Assembly (NCBI RefSeq): GCF_000817735.3
Contig: NZ_JTJC03000004.1
Coordinates: forward strand, 467,177-531,176
DNA length: 64,000 bases
Source: Scytonema millei VB511283
Lineage (GTDB): Bacteria > Cyanobacteriota > Cyanobacteriia > Cyanobacteriales > Chroococcidiopsidaceae
Direction: 5' to 3'
Numbering within the stretch: the first letter of the stretch is position 1; each line of letters begins with the position of its first letter. Both the position numbers and the translations under genes were made by a program. This document shows, one piece after another, positions 54,094-63,635 of this stretch. The notes below the pieces were generated by a model, which did no database searches, was not told where the DNA came from, and saw only the letters and a program-made list of their open reading frames with translations.

Positions 54094-54978
54094 GTGAGCG
54101 ATCCGACTCCCAGCAATCTACCTCTAATTCTTCCCCTTTCGCCGCTTCTGTCTAGTGACGGCGCTAACTGGAAAAATATTCAATTTGCTTATTTTCGACA
54201 ACCACCCTGCGATCTTCCAGAACGTGTATCGTCTCAGCACGTCATTTGTCTGAATATCGGCAAGCCCGTGCAGTTAGAGCAAGCAGTTGATGAACGGCAT
54301 GAGAAGGTAGAATCGGGATTTGGAGATGTGAAAATTTACCCAGCCTACCTCAGCCAACAGTTTCACTGGGACAAAGAAGCTGAGTTTTTCAATTTGTTGT
54401 TATCACCGTCATTTCTAGCTACTGTTGGTTATGAGGTGTTTGGGAGCGATCGCCTCGAACTAATTCCACATCTAGCTACACTGTTCGATCCATTAGTCGT
54501 GCAGATTGGTTTTGCACTGAAAACATCCTTAGAAATTGATGGGAAAAATAGCCATCTTTATGCCGACTCGCTAGCCCATGCACTTGTGGTTCATCTTCTC
54601 TCTAGATATTCCACCAACTCACGTCAAATCAAAGCTGTTACGGGTAGTTTGACTCAACAGCAATGGCAACAAGTTATCGATTATATTGAAGCAAACTTAG
54701 AGAAAAACATGAGCTTAACTCAGTTAGCAGAAATTGTGCGATTGAGTCCGTATCATTTTGCTCATTTGTTCAAAAAGTTAACTCATACTTCACCTCATCA
54801 ATATTTAATTCGGTGTCGAATTGAACGAGCCAAACAACTGATAGTTATGGGCAATTTATCGCTGGCGGCGATCGCTCAAACTGTTGGGTTTGCCAGTCAA
54901 GGACATTTTACCTACCATTTCAAACGCCTTGTCGGAGTTACGCCCAAAGTTTTTTGGCAGCAAGCGCAAGAACTTTGA
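54094..54978 (+). CDS. AraC family transcriptional regulator
   Basis: A 294-residue regulator starting at GTG (MSDPTPSNLPL). The N-terminal part (1-180) is a poorly conserved sensing domain. The two helix-turn-helix units at 190-290 are clear: MSLTQLAEIVRLSPYHFAHL then LSLAAIAQTVGFASQGHFTY, with the AraC hallmark GVTPKVFWQ at the end. The ligand is unknown. The SnoaL-like gene 90 bp downstream may be its target. Confidence 0.92.
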   Translation: MSDPTPSNLPLILPLSPLLSSDGANWKNIQFAYFRQPPCDLPERVSSQHVICLNIGKPVQLEQAVDERHEKVESGFGDVKIYPAYLSQQFHWDKEAEFFNLLLSPSFLATVGYEVFGSDRLELIPHLATLFDPLVVQIGFALKTSLEIDGKNSHLYADSLAHALVVHLLSRYSTNSRQIKAVTGSLTQQQWQQVIDYIEANLEKNMSLTQLAEIVRLSPYHFAHLFKKLTHTSPHQYLIRCRIERAKQLIVMGNLSLAAIAQTVGFASQGHFTYHFKRLVGVTPKVFWQQAQEL

Positions 54979-55069
54979 AAACAATCGCAAGAACTTTGAA
55001 GAGAAGCACTCAAGAATAGTTGGATACTGAATGCGTCAGCCGATAACTTCTGACGAGAAAGGAGAATTT

Positions 55070-55498
55070 ATGTCACAACAGAATGTAGAGAATGTTCGCC
55101 GTCTTTTCCAGGCTGTTGAAGAACGTGACATTGCTGGAGTTTTAGCAGCTTACGCTCCTGAGATTGTCATCCGCGATGCAGAGTCATTACCTTATGGTGG
55201 CATACATCACGGTCTTGAAGGTGCAAAACAACACGTTGAAGGTGCTGCTCAAACTTGGAATCATCTTCAACCGCCAGCCGAGAGGAAAATGGATGCAGTC
55301 TTTTTAGATGTAGAAGATTACATTATTGTCCTTTGGCGGTTGAAAGGACTGGCAGCCAGTAGCGGCAGAAAACTCGATTTGCCAGTAGTCAGCGTCTATA
55401 AAATGCGTGATGGTAAGATTCTCGAATCACAAATGTTTTACTCAGATACAGTTCCGATTCAGCAATTCCTAGAGAGTCTTGAGGCTGGGCGTTTTTGA
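55070..55498 (+). CDS. SnoaL-like/NTF2-fold protein
   Basis: A 142-residue NTF2-fold protein. NVENVRRLFQAVEERDIAGVLAAY and the end of the beta-sheet (VVSVYKMRDGKILESQMFY) are typical of SnoaL-like or ketosteroid-isomerase-like proteins. The ATG at 55070 follows AAAGGAGAATTT. An in-frame ATG at 55031 is less likely. Function is unknown. It is in the same direction as the AraC gene. Confidence 0.87.
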   Translation: MSQQNVENVRRLFQAVEERDIAGVLAAYAPEIVIRDAESLPYGGIHHGLEGAKQHVEGAAQTWNHLQPPAERKMDAVFLDVEDYIIVLWRLKGLAASSGRKLDLPVVSVYKMRDGKILESQMFYSDTVPIQQFLESLEAGRF

Positions 55499-55673
55499 CT
55501 GCCGTTGGCAAGCAGATTGCCCTTATCCCAGGCTTTCTCTGCCCTATTGACACAAAATTAGAGTCAGCTAGGAATGTAGGCGAAACTGTTTGGGTTTGGA
55601 CCCATCAAGCTGAGTGATGCCGTGAAGCATTTATCATAGTTGAACAATTACCAAATCCTCAAGCAGGATCGAT

Positions 55674-56078
55674 ATGGTTAAACATACACAAGCTCATATG
55701 TCCCGCAAGCTGAATAAAAATCAGCCTTTGGCGCTCAAAGAAAGAACAAAATCGCAGATGGAATACTACATGGGTGCGAAGTTGCTTGAAATTGGTGTGA
55801 ATCCGAAATCAGCTATTTGCCGTTGGTCGCTGGAATTGCAGGGAGGTGAAGAAGTCTGGACTTATAGTGCCTTCTGGGGTGAGTCTAAAGAACAGTTACT
55901 TTTAGGGCAGCAGCCGCTTCAAGGAGCTGCGTTGCTCAATTGTGCCAGAGCTAACACTTCTCAAGAATTAGCCGCAGTTGCCCAACTGTGCGGCTATGGC
56001 AAAGATTTTGACAGTTTTCAGGAGGCGTTAAAGCAGGCACAGCAGGCAACAGGGGAAATTGAATCTGGAGCAAGCTAG
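55674..56078 (+). CDS. Hypothetical protein
   Basis: A 134-residue soluble protein. The centre (ICRWSLELQGGEEVWTYSAF) looks like a small beta domain and the C-terminus is Gln/Ala-rich helix (EALKQAQQATGEI). I do not recognise a family. It has a plausible ATG and a helix-rich composition unlike a random ORF. Position between a SnoaL-like gene and an oxidoreductase gives no clue. Confidence 0.6.
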   Translation: MVKHTQAHMSRKLNKNQPLALKERTKSQMEYYMGAKLLEIGVNPKSAICRWSLELQGGEEVWTYSAFWGESKEQLLLGQQPLQGAALLNCARANTSQELAAVAQLCGYGKDFDSFQEALKQAQQATGEIESGAS

Positions 56079-56131
56079 AGGATTATAGATAATTCGTCTC
56101 GCCCAAAGTGATAAAAAAATAAGGTATTCAC

Positions 56132-57286
56132 TCACAAAGAGAAGGGAACTGTGCATTTTTCTTTGTTACTTTGCATTGCCAATTCGATAATGCGAATTGT
56201 ATTTCTTGCTTCTTCAGGCTTAACGCTTAGCTCTGCCCGATCGCCAATCGTATCAGCTATATTCTGATAGTAAGCTTGATAGCAACCTGCAAGCGTTTCA
56301 ATTTGCCCCTCCACTTGTAGCCCGCTAATTTGTGTCCTCAAAGTCCCCCACTTCTCTCTAGGCTCTTCTCCCCAGTTTGGCTCGGCGGGTGTGAGTCCTT
56401 GCTTCAAAGCTTCTTCTTGCGGATCGTAGCCATATTTAATAAAAGAACCTTCCGTACCATGTAAAATGAAACGCGAACACTGCTCCTTGACTAGCATACT
56501 CGCCTTCAAAGTCACCTTCAAATTGTCGTAATGCAGTATTAGCTCAAAATTATCGTCTGCCTTGCCAAAATCTCTTTGAATTCTGATGTCCGACGCGATC
56601 GCTTGTGGTAAGCCAAATAGAACCTGCGCTTGGTCTATCAAGTGCGAGCCGAGGTCGAACAAAACTCCACTCCCGTTCCCTTCATCTTCCCTCCAGGCAT
56701 TCGGCTTCACGTAATTTCTGAAGCGATCGTAATGGGATTCATATTCGACTAAACGTCCTAAAAGCTGACTATCTAACAACCGCTTCACTGTGAGAAAATC
56801 ACCATCCCACCTCCGGTTGTGATGAACGCTAACGATCTTGTTTTGCTGACGCGCCAAATCGATCAATTGCTGTGCTTGGTTCGAGTTAACAGTAAAAGGC
56901 TTTTCCACTACGACGTGTTTATTTGCTAGTAAAGACTGGCGTGCTAGCTCGAAATGAGAGATATTTGGAGTCGTAATCACGACCAAAGCTATTTCTGCAT
57001 CATGCAAGAGTGTCGTGGTATCGCGCACGACTTCCACCCCAGGATAATCTTGACTAGATTGATTCCCATGTCGTTCGACCACCTTTTTCAGTTGAAGATG
57101 GGGAATTGACTGAATAATTGGCGCGTGAAACACGCGAGCTGCCATGCCATAACCAACCAGTCCCACGCCAAGTTGCTCTACCATTTTTTCTCCAGCATGA
57201 CTCGATCCTATGGTTAATAGTAAAGCTACAAGAGTAGAGATTTTTAGTCTATGGGAAATCCGTTTTGTTCTTTTCCACAATGACAT
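56132..57286 (-). CDS. Gfo/Idh/MocA family oxidoreductase
   Basis: An NAD(P)-dependent oxidoreductase. The Rossmann motif is VGLVGYGMAARVFHAPII, followed by VEKPFTVNSNQAQ (the EKP motif) and a C-terminal barrel with GSGVLFDLGSHLIDQA. It resembles YhhX/YdgJ-type dehydrogenases. Substrate is probably a sugar derivative. The usual start is ATG 57184 (MVEQLGVGLVG), with a GGAG site at the right distance. The frame continues upstream for 34 codons (to 57286), and those read like a signal peptide (LKISTLVALLLTIGSSHA), so an exported form is possible. Confidence 0.87.
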   Translation of the reverse strand: MSLWKRTKRISHRLKISTLVALLLTIGSSHAGEKMVEQLGVGLVGYGMAARVFHAPIIQSIPHLQLKKVVERHGNQSSQDYPGVEVVRDTTTLLHDAEIALVVITTPNISHFELARQSLLANKHVVVEKPFTVNSNQAQQLIDLARQQNKIVSVHHNRRWDGDFLTVKRLLDSQLLGRLVEYESHYDRFRNYVKPNAWREDEGNGSGVLFDLGSHLIDQAQVLFGLPQAIASDIRIQRDFGKADDNFELILHYDNLKVTLKASMLVKEQCSRFILHGTEGSFIKYGYDPQEEALKQGLTPAEPNWGEEPREKWGTLRTQISGLQVEGQIETLAGCYQAYYQNIADTIGDRAELSVKPEEARNTIRIIELAMQSNKEKCTVPFSL

Positions 57287-57872
57287 GAACCTAGTACCAG
57301 CATGGCGATGTCCTGAGCTAACTCGATCGACGAGCGGGTAGATTTTCTGGAATCTGGCGTGAAGTTCGTGAAGCTATCTACATAACAACAGCTCAATTCT
57401 AAATTTAAATCTCTATGTTTAAGCTGGGGTGCAATTCTAAACTGCGCCCCTTATTATTTGCGAAGCGCGAAGCACAAACTTGGAGTGTCTGCTGTTTTCG
57501 CGTTTCGGTGCTAGTATATTTCCTACTATGGTTATGGGTGGAGTGTATGGACGCGATCGCAACGCTGACGCAACGCTGACGCAACGCTGACGCAACGTTG
57601 ACGCAATTGCTTGCCCTTTTCTTTCGGAATCTTGAACCCTAGCTGCTTCAACCAAGAGCAAGAGCTGTATCGCATTTGCTTTCTAGTTGCATAGCTGCTA
57701 CTTCAATGGGATTTCTATGGTGTGCTTGCTGCTTTTGGGTGCGATATTGCTCAAGCGGGTAAACTATCTGAAGATCGCCCAACCCCCACGCCTCTCGGGA
57801 GCAAGAGTTCTACCCGTTGTTAGGGAGGCTAGCAGGGATCTCAACTTTAACCAAGAAGTCTTGGGTTTCGAC
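57287..57872. other. Intergenic region with tandem repeat
   Basis: About 585 bp. It holds a four-copy 11-bp tandem repeat (57561-57604) and the end region of the P-type ATPase gene. ORFs on both strands here have no family resemblance and are left out. Confidence 0.45.
57561..57604. repeat. Four tandem copies of ACGCTGACGCA
   Basis: An 11-bp unit repeats four times, with one C-to-T change in the last copy, directly after a HIP1-like GCGATCGC. It is not a multiple of three, and no gene crosses it. Confidence 0.85.
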
Positions 57873-60635
57873 CTACTCAGGACGATCGATCCAGTTAACC
57901 AAAATAGCCAATGGAATCATCGGTAAAGCAGGCAACAAACAAATTAACCACTGATTTAAATTCAATGGTGCGGTCGCAAATAAGTTATTCATCACGCTCC
58001 ATTGACTGAAAACAATCTGCAACACAACTGCGGCAAGAATACCCAGCGCGATCGCCTTTGTCCCACCAATTGAAACTCTTCTACCACGGATTCTCAGCGC
58101 GATCGCTTTCCCTAAATGGCTGATACTCAACAAATACACGATTCTAGCTGCAACCAAAGCTTGAATTGCCATCGTTCGCGCCAAGGTGACATCTCCCGTA
58201 TTTTGACGTACCGCCTCGAAAAAACCAAAAATCAGAATCCAGTTAAAGGCAGAAATTGCCAGAATCCTCTGTAACAGTTTTCCTGAGATTAACGGTTCTC
58301 TTGGGTTACGCGGCGGTTGTTGCATTACCCCCTCAGACTTGGGTTCAAATGCAAGCGGTACTGTCATCGCCACTGAGTTGACCATATTTAACCACAAAAC
58401 TTGTAAAGACAGAATTGGTAGATCTCTGGCGAGTAAAGCACTAATTAAAATTGTCATCGACTCGCCACCATTGACGGGTAAGATAAACGCGATCGCCTTG
58501 CGTAAATTTTGATATACCGTCCGTCCTTCCTCTACTGCGGCTTCAATCGAAGCAAAGTTATCATCCGTCAGCAGCATATCGGCGGCTTCCCTGGCAACAT
58601 CCGTTCCCGCACCACCCATCGCTACGCCAATATCAGCTTGTCTGAGAGCTGGGGCATCATTCACCCCGTCCCCTGTCATCGCCACAATTTCGCCTTTGGA
58701 TTGTAATGCTTCTACCAACCGCAATTTTTGGGCTGGGGCGACTCTGGCAAAAACTACACCGTCTTCTACCGCTTGCGCTAATTGGCGATCGTCCATTTGG
58801 GCGAGTTGCTGCCCTTCAAATGCCTCCACCTTGCCATCTTTTTGCAAACCCATCCGTTCGGCGATCGCCCTAGCTGTGGTAATGTGGTCGCCAGTAATCA
58901 TCTTCACGCCAATTCCCGCCGATTGACAGTTACGCACTGCGGCGATCGCTTCAGCGCGTGGCGGATCGATCATTCCCTGCAAGCCGATAAAAACCAGATC
59001 GGATTCGATCTCATTATGGTCTACAGAGGTCTGGTTATCCCCAACTGCTTTTTTGGCAAAAGCCAACACTCGCAATCCCTGCTTTGCCATTAACTCAACC
59101 TGCTGTTCGACTTCGGCGCGGTTAAGAGAAATCGGATTGCCATTTTTATCCAGCATTTGCCGCGTGCGACTCAAAATCGCCTCCACCGAACCTTTAACAT
59201 AAATAACTTTAGATTCTTCTCCACTCCTGTACGGGCGGGTTCCTAAACCCGCCCTTACTGACTCCCGACTCCCGACTTCATGCAACGTCGCCATGTACTG
59301 AAACTGCGATTCAAAGGGAATTACATCCAGTCGGGGAATGGACTCTACTAATTCGGACTGACTTATCCCTGCTTTCTTGGCAACTGCAATCAAAGCTCCT
59401 TCTGTCGGATCTCCTACTACTACCCAGCGATCGTTCTTTTCTTCCAACCGCGAGTCATTGCAAAGCAGCCCAGCAATCAAACACTCCCGCAGAGCTACAG
59501 GTAGCCTCTCCCCCAGCTCTCTTATCTCCCCTTCTGGACTGTAACCCGTACCGCTAACAGTAAAGCGATCGCCTCCGGCATAAATCGCTTGCACTGTCAT
59601 TTGGTTTTCTGTCAGCGTCCCCGTTTTATCAGAGCAAATGACTGTCGCGCCGCCTAAAGTCTCTACCGCAGGTAATTTGCGGATAATGGCGTGGCGGCGT
59701 GCCATGCGGTTGACTCCAATTGCCAACGTCACCGTCACCACTGCTGGCAGTCCTTCAGGAATGGCACTGACTGCCAAGGCGACAGCGGCTTCAAACATTC
59801 CTGCAAATGTCTGCCCTTGACCCAAACCTACCGCTAATGTGAGTGCTGCCAGACCTAAAATGACGTAGAGTAACGTGCGGCTAAATTTGTCAAACTTACG
59901 AGTTAGAGGTGTACTCAGGTTAGTCCGTTGCTCGATGGTTTGGGAAATGCGCCCTACCTCCGTATTGCCTGCTGTGGCTACAACAATACCGCTTCCCTGT
60001 CCGAAGGTAACAAAGCTACCTGCATACGCCATGTTAAGCCGTTCTGCTAAGGGAGCATCAAGCTGAAGTGGAGCGGTTGACTTTTCCACTGGGACAGATT
60101 CGCCAGTGAGAGCTGATTCGTCTACTTGCAAGTTCCGGCTATTTACCAAGCGCAGATCGGCTGGCACTTTATCGCCAGAAGTCAGCATGACGATATCGCC
60201 AGGTACGATCTCTTTTGAGGGAATGCGGATCTTTTGCCCGTCGCGCAATACAGTTGCTTCTGTGGTGACGGCTTGTGCTAAAGCGGCGATCGCGCCTTCT
60301 GCTTTTGATTCTTGTACGAAACCGATAATAGCGTTAATTACCGTTACACCCCAAATCACGATCGCATTTGTCCAAGAACCCAAAAAGGCTTTGATTATCC
60401 CTGCAATTAGCAGGATATAAAGTAAAGGCTGATTGAATTGCAGCAAAAATCGCCACCATGCAGGTTTACCTGGCTTCGCCTTGAGTTCGTTCTCTCCATA
60501 TTGGTTCAACCTTTGCTTAACTTCTGCTGCTGTTAAACCCCTTTCGGGATTGGCATTAAGTAAGTTAGCTACTTCCTTAGCTGAAAGTCCGTGGTATTGA
60601 CGCTCTAATTGGCTACCTGTTGCAGTGGTTGTCAT
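57873..60635 (-). CDS. P-type cation-transporting ATPase (P2 type), with repeat insertion
   Basis: A 920-residue P2-type ATPase that moves a cation across the membrane. Motifs: actuator TGES, M4 [13 protein letters not shown], phosphorylation site [33 protein letters not shown] and an N-terminal cation-ATPase domain ([16 protein letters not shown]). M4 suits calcium or a related ion, but M6 reads NMVNSVAMT and lacks the aspartate of calcium pumps, so the ion is uncertain. A 17-20 residue insert in the nucleotide-binding domain ([19 protein letters not shown]) is encoded by a dispersed repeat. About ten membrane helices. It is transcribed alone. Confidence 0.93.
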   Translation of the reverse strand: MTTTATGSQLERQYHGLSAKEVANLLNANPERGLTAAEVKQRLNQYGENELKAKPGKPAWWRFLLQFNQPLLYILLIAGIIKAFLGSWTNAIVIWGVTVINAIIGFVQESKAEGAIAALAQAVTTEATVLRDGQKIRIPSKEIVPGDIVMLTSGDKVPADLRLVNSRNLQVDESALTGESVPVEKSTAPLQLDAPLAERLNMAYAGSFVTFGQGSGIVVATAGNTEVGRISQTIEQRTNLSTPLTRKFDKFSRTLLYVILGLAALTLAVGLGQGQTFAGMFEAAVALAVSAIPEGLPAVVTVTLAIGVNRMARRHAIIRKLPAVETLGGATVICSDKTGTLTENQMTVQAIYAGGDRFTVSGTGYSPEGEIRELGERLPVALRECLIAGLLCNDSRLEEKNDRWVVVGDPTEGALIAVAKKAGISQSELVESIPRLDVIPFESQFQYMATLHEVGSRESVRAGLGTRPYRSGEESKVIYVKGSVEAILSRTRQMLDKNGNPISLNRAEVEQQVELMAKQGLRVLAFAKKAVGDNQTSVDHNEIESDLVFIGLQGMIDPPRAEAIAAVRNCQSAGIGVKMITGDHITTARAIAERMGLQKDGKVEAFEGQQLAQMDDRQLAQAVEDGVVFARVAPAQKLRLVEALQSKGEIVAMTGDGVNDAPALRQADIGVAMGGAGTDVAREAADMLLTDDNFASIEAAVEEGRTVYQNLRKAIAFILPVNGGESMTILISALLARDLPILSLQVLWLNMVNSVAMTVPLAFEPKSEGVMQQPPRNPREPLISGKLLQRILAISAFNWILIFGFFEAVRQNTGDVTLARTMAIQALVAARIVYLLSISHLGKAIALRIRGRRVSIGGTKAIALGILAAVVLQIVFSQWSVMNNLFATAPLNLNQWLICLLPALPMIPLAILVNWIDRPE
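59229..59280. repeat. GTACGGGCGGGTT-type repeat inserted in the ATPase gene
   Basis: GGGCGGGTT (59233-59241) and AACCCGCCC (59246-59254) form a hairpin. It is followed by two copies of ACTCCCG. The block lies wholly within the coding sequence and keeps the frame. It is related to the repeats at 2505, 5459 and 17184. Confidence 0.8.
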
Positions 60636-61413
60636 GGTTTGTGTCTACGGCACTAATTAAAATGATTTCAAGGCTCGTACTCGCTCTATTCAACTTTGTT
60701 AATAGTTCAACGACGGGCAATCGAATTGCAGCTAACTCTATAAGTTTTCAAGTAGCTATGTTGGTAGTTTATAAGTAGCTAATAGAGTATTTCATAAACA
60801 TCTGCATCTCTCATTCTGGGCTTTTGAATAGGCTTGATAAACTCACATTACTTAATTAAATCTAATAAAATTGCTTCCATATCTAGCTATTCAATATCTT
60901 CATTTGAGTAATTAAAAACACATAGATTGAACAGATCGCACTTGCACTCAGGCTTTCATAACGGTGTAGTTTGCGCCTAATATGACATTATGTACTTCTA
61001 GTTTTATAGGTAAATGTGATGAGAAAATGACAAAAGAGTACTAGTTTGATTTGACTCGATTCTGGGTCAACAAACAACTGCTTTTGGTAAGGAACAAACA
61101 TTCAGAGGCTGAGACAAGATCTTCAAGAATTCTGCTTTCATTTTTGACTGTGCTAGAAGCTATTCCACACTACAAAAAGCAGCTTTTAAATTATTTAAGC
61201 GTAGCTAATCGCTCGTTTCTGAAAATTCACTTATTAAGGTGGAGACACAGCCGTGCAAACAGTTCTGCTGCTTTTCATCTCTTGCACCCGCTTTAGCTCG
61301 ATGATTAACTTTGTAATGCAATTAAACGTCAAGGTGAAATTGCATCACCTAATCCCTGTGTGAGTTGAATTTTTAAGTTCAACAGCGCACGTCGCGATCG
61401 AACTACCCCTAGC
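60636..61413. other. Long intergenic region
   Basis: About 780 bp, AT-rich in its first half. It contains the ATPase promoter. An ORF at 61051-61296 has no family resemblance and is not called. I see no RNA gene or repeat. Confidence 0.4.
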
Positions 61414-61593
61414 CTAACACTTTTCAGTGTCCGTACTCGCGATCGACAACGAGTCAATACACTCAATTGCAGTCGTTGGATCGTCGCTCCTAGGAGAAAT
61501 GGCACGTAGGGCAATATCAACTAATTGATTCACGGGAAACTCGACATCCTGTTGTTCGGTGCGACTATCTGCTAAAGCAGAACGGAGAGGATT
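61414..61593 (-). pseudogene. Fragment of a DUF2254 membrane protein gene
   Basis: Directly after the hisI stop, in the same frame, the sequence reads RSALADSRTEQQDVEF, then NQLVDIALRAISPRSDDPTT and AIECIDSLS, and ends at TAG. QLVDIALRA(I/L)SP...DPxTAxxCID is the signature of the soluble C-terminal part of DUF2254 proteins. About 350 residues of the N-terminal membrane part are absent. It is a piece left by a deletion or rearrangement that also borders hisI. Confidence 0.7.
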
Positions 61594-61959
61594 TTAGCCA
61601 GGGTCAATAGACACGAGGTTGAAAAAGCAACTCCTAGCTCCCGTGTGGCAGGCAACGTTACCTACCTGCTCGACCTTGATGAGAATTGTATCGCGATCGC
61701 AGTCGTAAAGAAACTGTTTAACTTTCTGAACGTTTCCAGAAGTTGCCCCTTTGTGCCAAAGTTCTGCACGGGAGCGGCTCCAGTAGTGAGCTTCACCCGT
61801 TTCTAAGGTACGCAGGATCGATTCCCGATTCATCCATGCCATCATCAAGACAGTACCATCGCGCTCGTCTTGGGCGATCGCCGCAATCAAACCCCGAGCG
61901 TTAAACTTTAGTCCTTCAATCCAAAGCAGATTTTCGTTTGTCAGCGTATTTGAGTTCAT
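61594..61959 (-). CDS. hisI: Phosphoribosyl-AMP cyclohydrolase (HisI), probable zinc-limitation paralog
   Basis: HisI opens the purine ring of phosphoribosyl-AMP in histidine synthesis. The 121-residue single-domain protein has the zinc and magnesium sites DCDRD (with Cys), [10 protein letters not shown], and the core MAWMNRESI and SGNVQKV. It has no HisE (pyrophosphohydrolase) domain, whereas the usual cyanobacterial enzyme is HisIE. In zinc-limitation clusters a second hisI is known beside COG0523 genes. It starts 5 bp after the COG0523 fragment. It is full length and the only intact enzyme of the group. Confidence 0.92.
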   Translation of the reverse strand: MNSNTLTNENLLWIEGLKFNARGLIAAIAQDERDGTVLMMAWMNRESILRTLETGEAHYWSRSRAELWHKGATSGNVQKVKQFLYDCDRDTILIKVEQVGNVACHTGARSCFFNLVSIDPG

Positions 61960-61964
61960 TGACG

Positions 61965-62555
61965 TTACCGAGTTAAACAGTTATTTAACATCTGTTGTAG
62001 AAACAAGGGATTGAGCTTGCGTCCAATGAATACTATTTGATTTTTGGGGGATGTCTCCCACTCGCTATCGTTAATGGTGAAGCGTTTACCGCTCAGTTGA
62101 AATAGATGGCGTTTGGGACTTTCGACAAACCACAGAATCCCTTTGGCGCGAAATACATTTTCTGGTAGATGGACATCGAGAAACTGTTGAAATTTTTTCA
62201 AGGTAAAGGGGCGATCGCTTTGAAAGGACGTTGACATGAACCCATCACCATTGAGGCGTGAGGCAGGGAGATCGGAGGCGGCTAGTGCTTGGGAGGAAAA
62301 TCCGGCTTCGGCAAGATTGACATCTAAAATTAATGGCAGGGGAACTTTTCCATATTCAGAGCGTAAAATTCTGGTTCCTTCCTTAATATCGCGGATTTGA
62401 TTTTCAATTGCATCCACAGTTGTCTGGGACACTAAATCCGTTTTATTCAAAAGAATTATATCGCCATAAGCAATTTGACTCAGAGCGGCTTCACTGGCGT
62501 AATGCTCTTTCAACGTAAAGTTTTCCACATCCACAACGGTGACGATCGAGTCCAA
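61965..62555 (-). pseudogene. COG0523 (CobW/ZNG-type) metallochaperone gene, 5' part missing
   Basis: The frame begins inside the GTPase domain at LDSIVTVVDVENF and continues through the NKTD motif (ILLNKTDLV) and the CobW C-terminal domain (FMSTSFQSDRPF, GILWFVESPKRHLFQLSGKRF). The first roughly 100 residues, with the P-loop and the CxCC metal motif, are missing. The upstream sequence is a flavin monooxygenase fragment in another frame. The gene therefore cannot make a working GTPase. COG0523 proteins of this branch are zinc-related. Confidence 0.85.
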
Positions 62556-62556
62556 A

Positions 62557-62799
62557 TGCTATAGCTGAGGAAGTATCCCAAACAACCGCATTGAGATCCA
62601 ATAAACCAAAACCGTGACTGGGAAAAGAAGGGGTGATAAAGCGCATTTCTGCGAGTCAGGGGCTAAATGTTGCCCCCATCCGCTCGCGCTCTAATATGGC
62701 AAAATTCTCGATTCCCAAGTCGCGTAATACTACGCCACAACCGACACCAGCCGCACCTGCGCCTACAATAAGTACATCCAGGTTTCTAATCGTTTTCAT
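62557..62799 (-). pseudogene. Flavin-containing monooxygenase-like gene, truncated with in-frame stop
   Basis: The start MKTIRNLDVLIVGAGAAGVG (62799) is the FAD-binding end of an FMO/NAD(P)-FAD oxidoreductase. After GATFSP comes TGA (62656-62658), and the same frame goes on as LAEMRFITPSF then GFGLLDLNAVVWDTSSAIAF. The family has F-x2-W-P-x-EMRFITPSF, so the TGA stands where Trp is expected. After about 80 residues the sequence jumps into the COG0523 frame. It is a pseudogene by stop and by truncation. Confidence 0.8.
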
Positions 62800-62921
62800 A
62801 ATCGATCGAGTAAATACCAGCCTCCCCGCTGACCCATATATTCTCGTTGATGGGGAGAATACAAGCAAGATTTACAGACAAATAAAGCGTGTTTAGTCAT
62901 AGAAAATTGACTCGATTTATA

Positions 62922-63179
62922 CTACTTCTGCTCAATAGCGCTAGCAATATCTGTGAATCCTATTTCGGCAATCGATTTATGAATTTTGTAGGTTTTCGTA
63001 GGAGCAGTCATTACCGCGATCGCTGTTTCCAATGGTGGACAACCGGGTTCGGTGCAGCGTAATTGAATAATAGAAATAGGAGTATCTGGATCGAGTTGCA
63101 ATAGCTCGTAAATCCAAGTTTTGATTTGTTGAACTTTCTCTGGTTCTGCTTTAGCGTTAGATTTGGAGAATAAATTCAT
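62922..63179 (-). CDS. Small protein with CTEPGCPP motif in the zinc cluster
   Basis: An 85-residue protein from MNLFSKSNAKAEP. Its core IQLRCTEPGCPPLETAI has two cysteines five apart. I have seen such a protein in cyanobacterial zinc-linked gene groups but cannot name it. It looks intact. It lies between the thrS and monooxygenase fragments on the same strand. A metal-linked role is inference. Confidence 0.65.
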   Translation of the reverse strand: MNLFSKSNAKAEPEKVQQIKTWIYELLQLDPDTPISIIQLRCTEPGCPPLETAIAVMTAPTKTYKIHKSIAEIGFTDIASAIEQK

Positions 63180-63210
63180 CGGTTCCAAAAATGCGAAACT
63201 CAATTAATAA

Positions 63211-63486
63211 TCAACTTGCAATCTGCGATCGCCTCGCTATAAACAGCCGCCGCATTTGCGCTTCAATCGCGGGTAGGTCGCCTGGCGTAAAGGGTTGAGC
63301 GCGATCGAAGTCATAATAAAAGCCTGTTTCTGTCGTGGGACCAATGGTAACTTTTGTCTCTGGAAATAGCTGCTGAACTGCCATTGCCAACAGATGAGCG
63401 CAAGTGTGACGAATCCGCACCAGTTGTCGCTCGTCGCTTTGGTTCAATGGGTGACTGGACTGAGATCGAATTAAAGATCCAACCAT
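63211..63486 (-). pseudogene. thrS: 5' fragment of a threonyl-tRNA synthetase paralog
   Basis: The first roughly 80 residues match the N-terminal part of ThrS ([20 protein letters not shown], then [13 protein letters not shown]), beginning without the TGS domain, as in the zinc-limitation paralog ThrS2. Then the frame leaves the family (RSQIAS) and stops. The catalytic and anticodon domains, about 500 residues, are missing. The Zur box sits 12 bp upstream of its ATG. The fragment cannot be an active synthetase. Confidence 0.85.
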
Positions 63487-63497
63487 GACTTATAGTT

Positions 63498-63512
63498 TGA
63501 TAATCATTATCA
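63498..63512. promoter_or_regulatory. Zur box (7-1-7 palindrome)
   Basis: TGATAAT-C-ATTATCA is a perfect 7-1-7 inverted repeat. It matches the known cyanobacterial Zur consensus TGATAATnATTATCA and lies just upstream of the thrS fragment. Zur with zinc would repress the unit reading towards hisI. A Fur box has a related form but a different, less perfect consensus here. Confidence 0.88.
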
Positions 63513-63635
63513 TTGTATTCAACAAAAATACAGAGGATACGAGTCAGCGAGGATGTTAATTTTTGTCAAGGTAGCTAGAGGAGATGGCTCGCGATCGCGC
63601 AAATCCATAAGAAATTACTAACGCAACTCAAATAG

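Noticed and set aside
57437..57661. 74-codon ORF across the 11-bp tandem repeat
   Set aside because: The repeat is not a multiple of three, composition is random-like, and there is no ribosome-binding site.
57687..57926. 79-codon ORF overlapping the ATPase gene end
   Set aside because: It overlaps a certain gene and shows no family features.
61051..61296. 81-codon ORF in the gap before the DUF2254 remnant
   Set aside because: No ribosome-binding site, no recognisable motif, random-like composition.
61329..61520. 63-codon ORF on the minus strand
   Set aside because: It runs in a different frame over the DUF2254 fragment, whose own frame shows real similarity.
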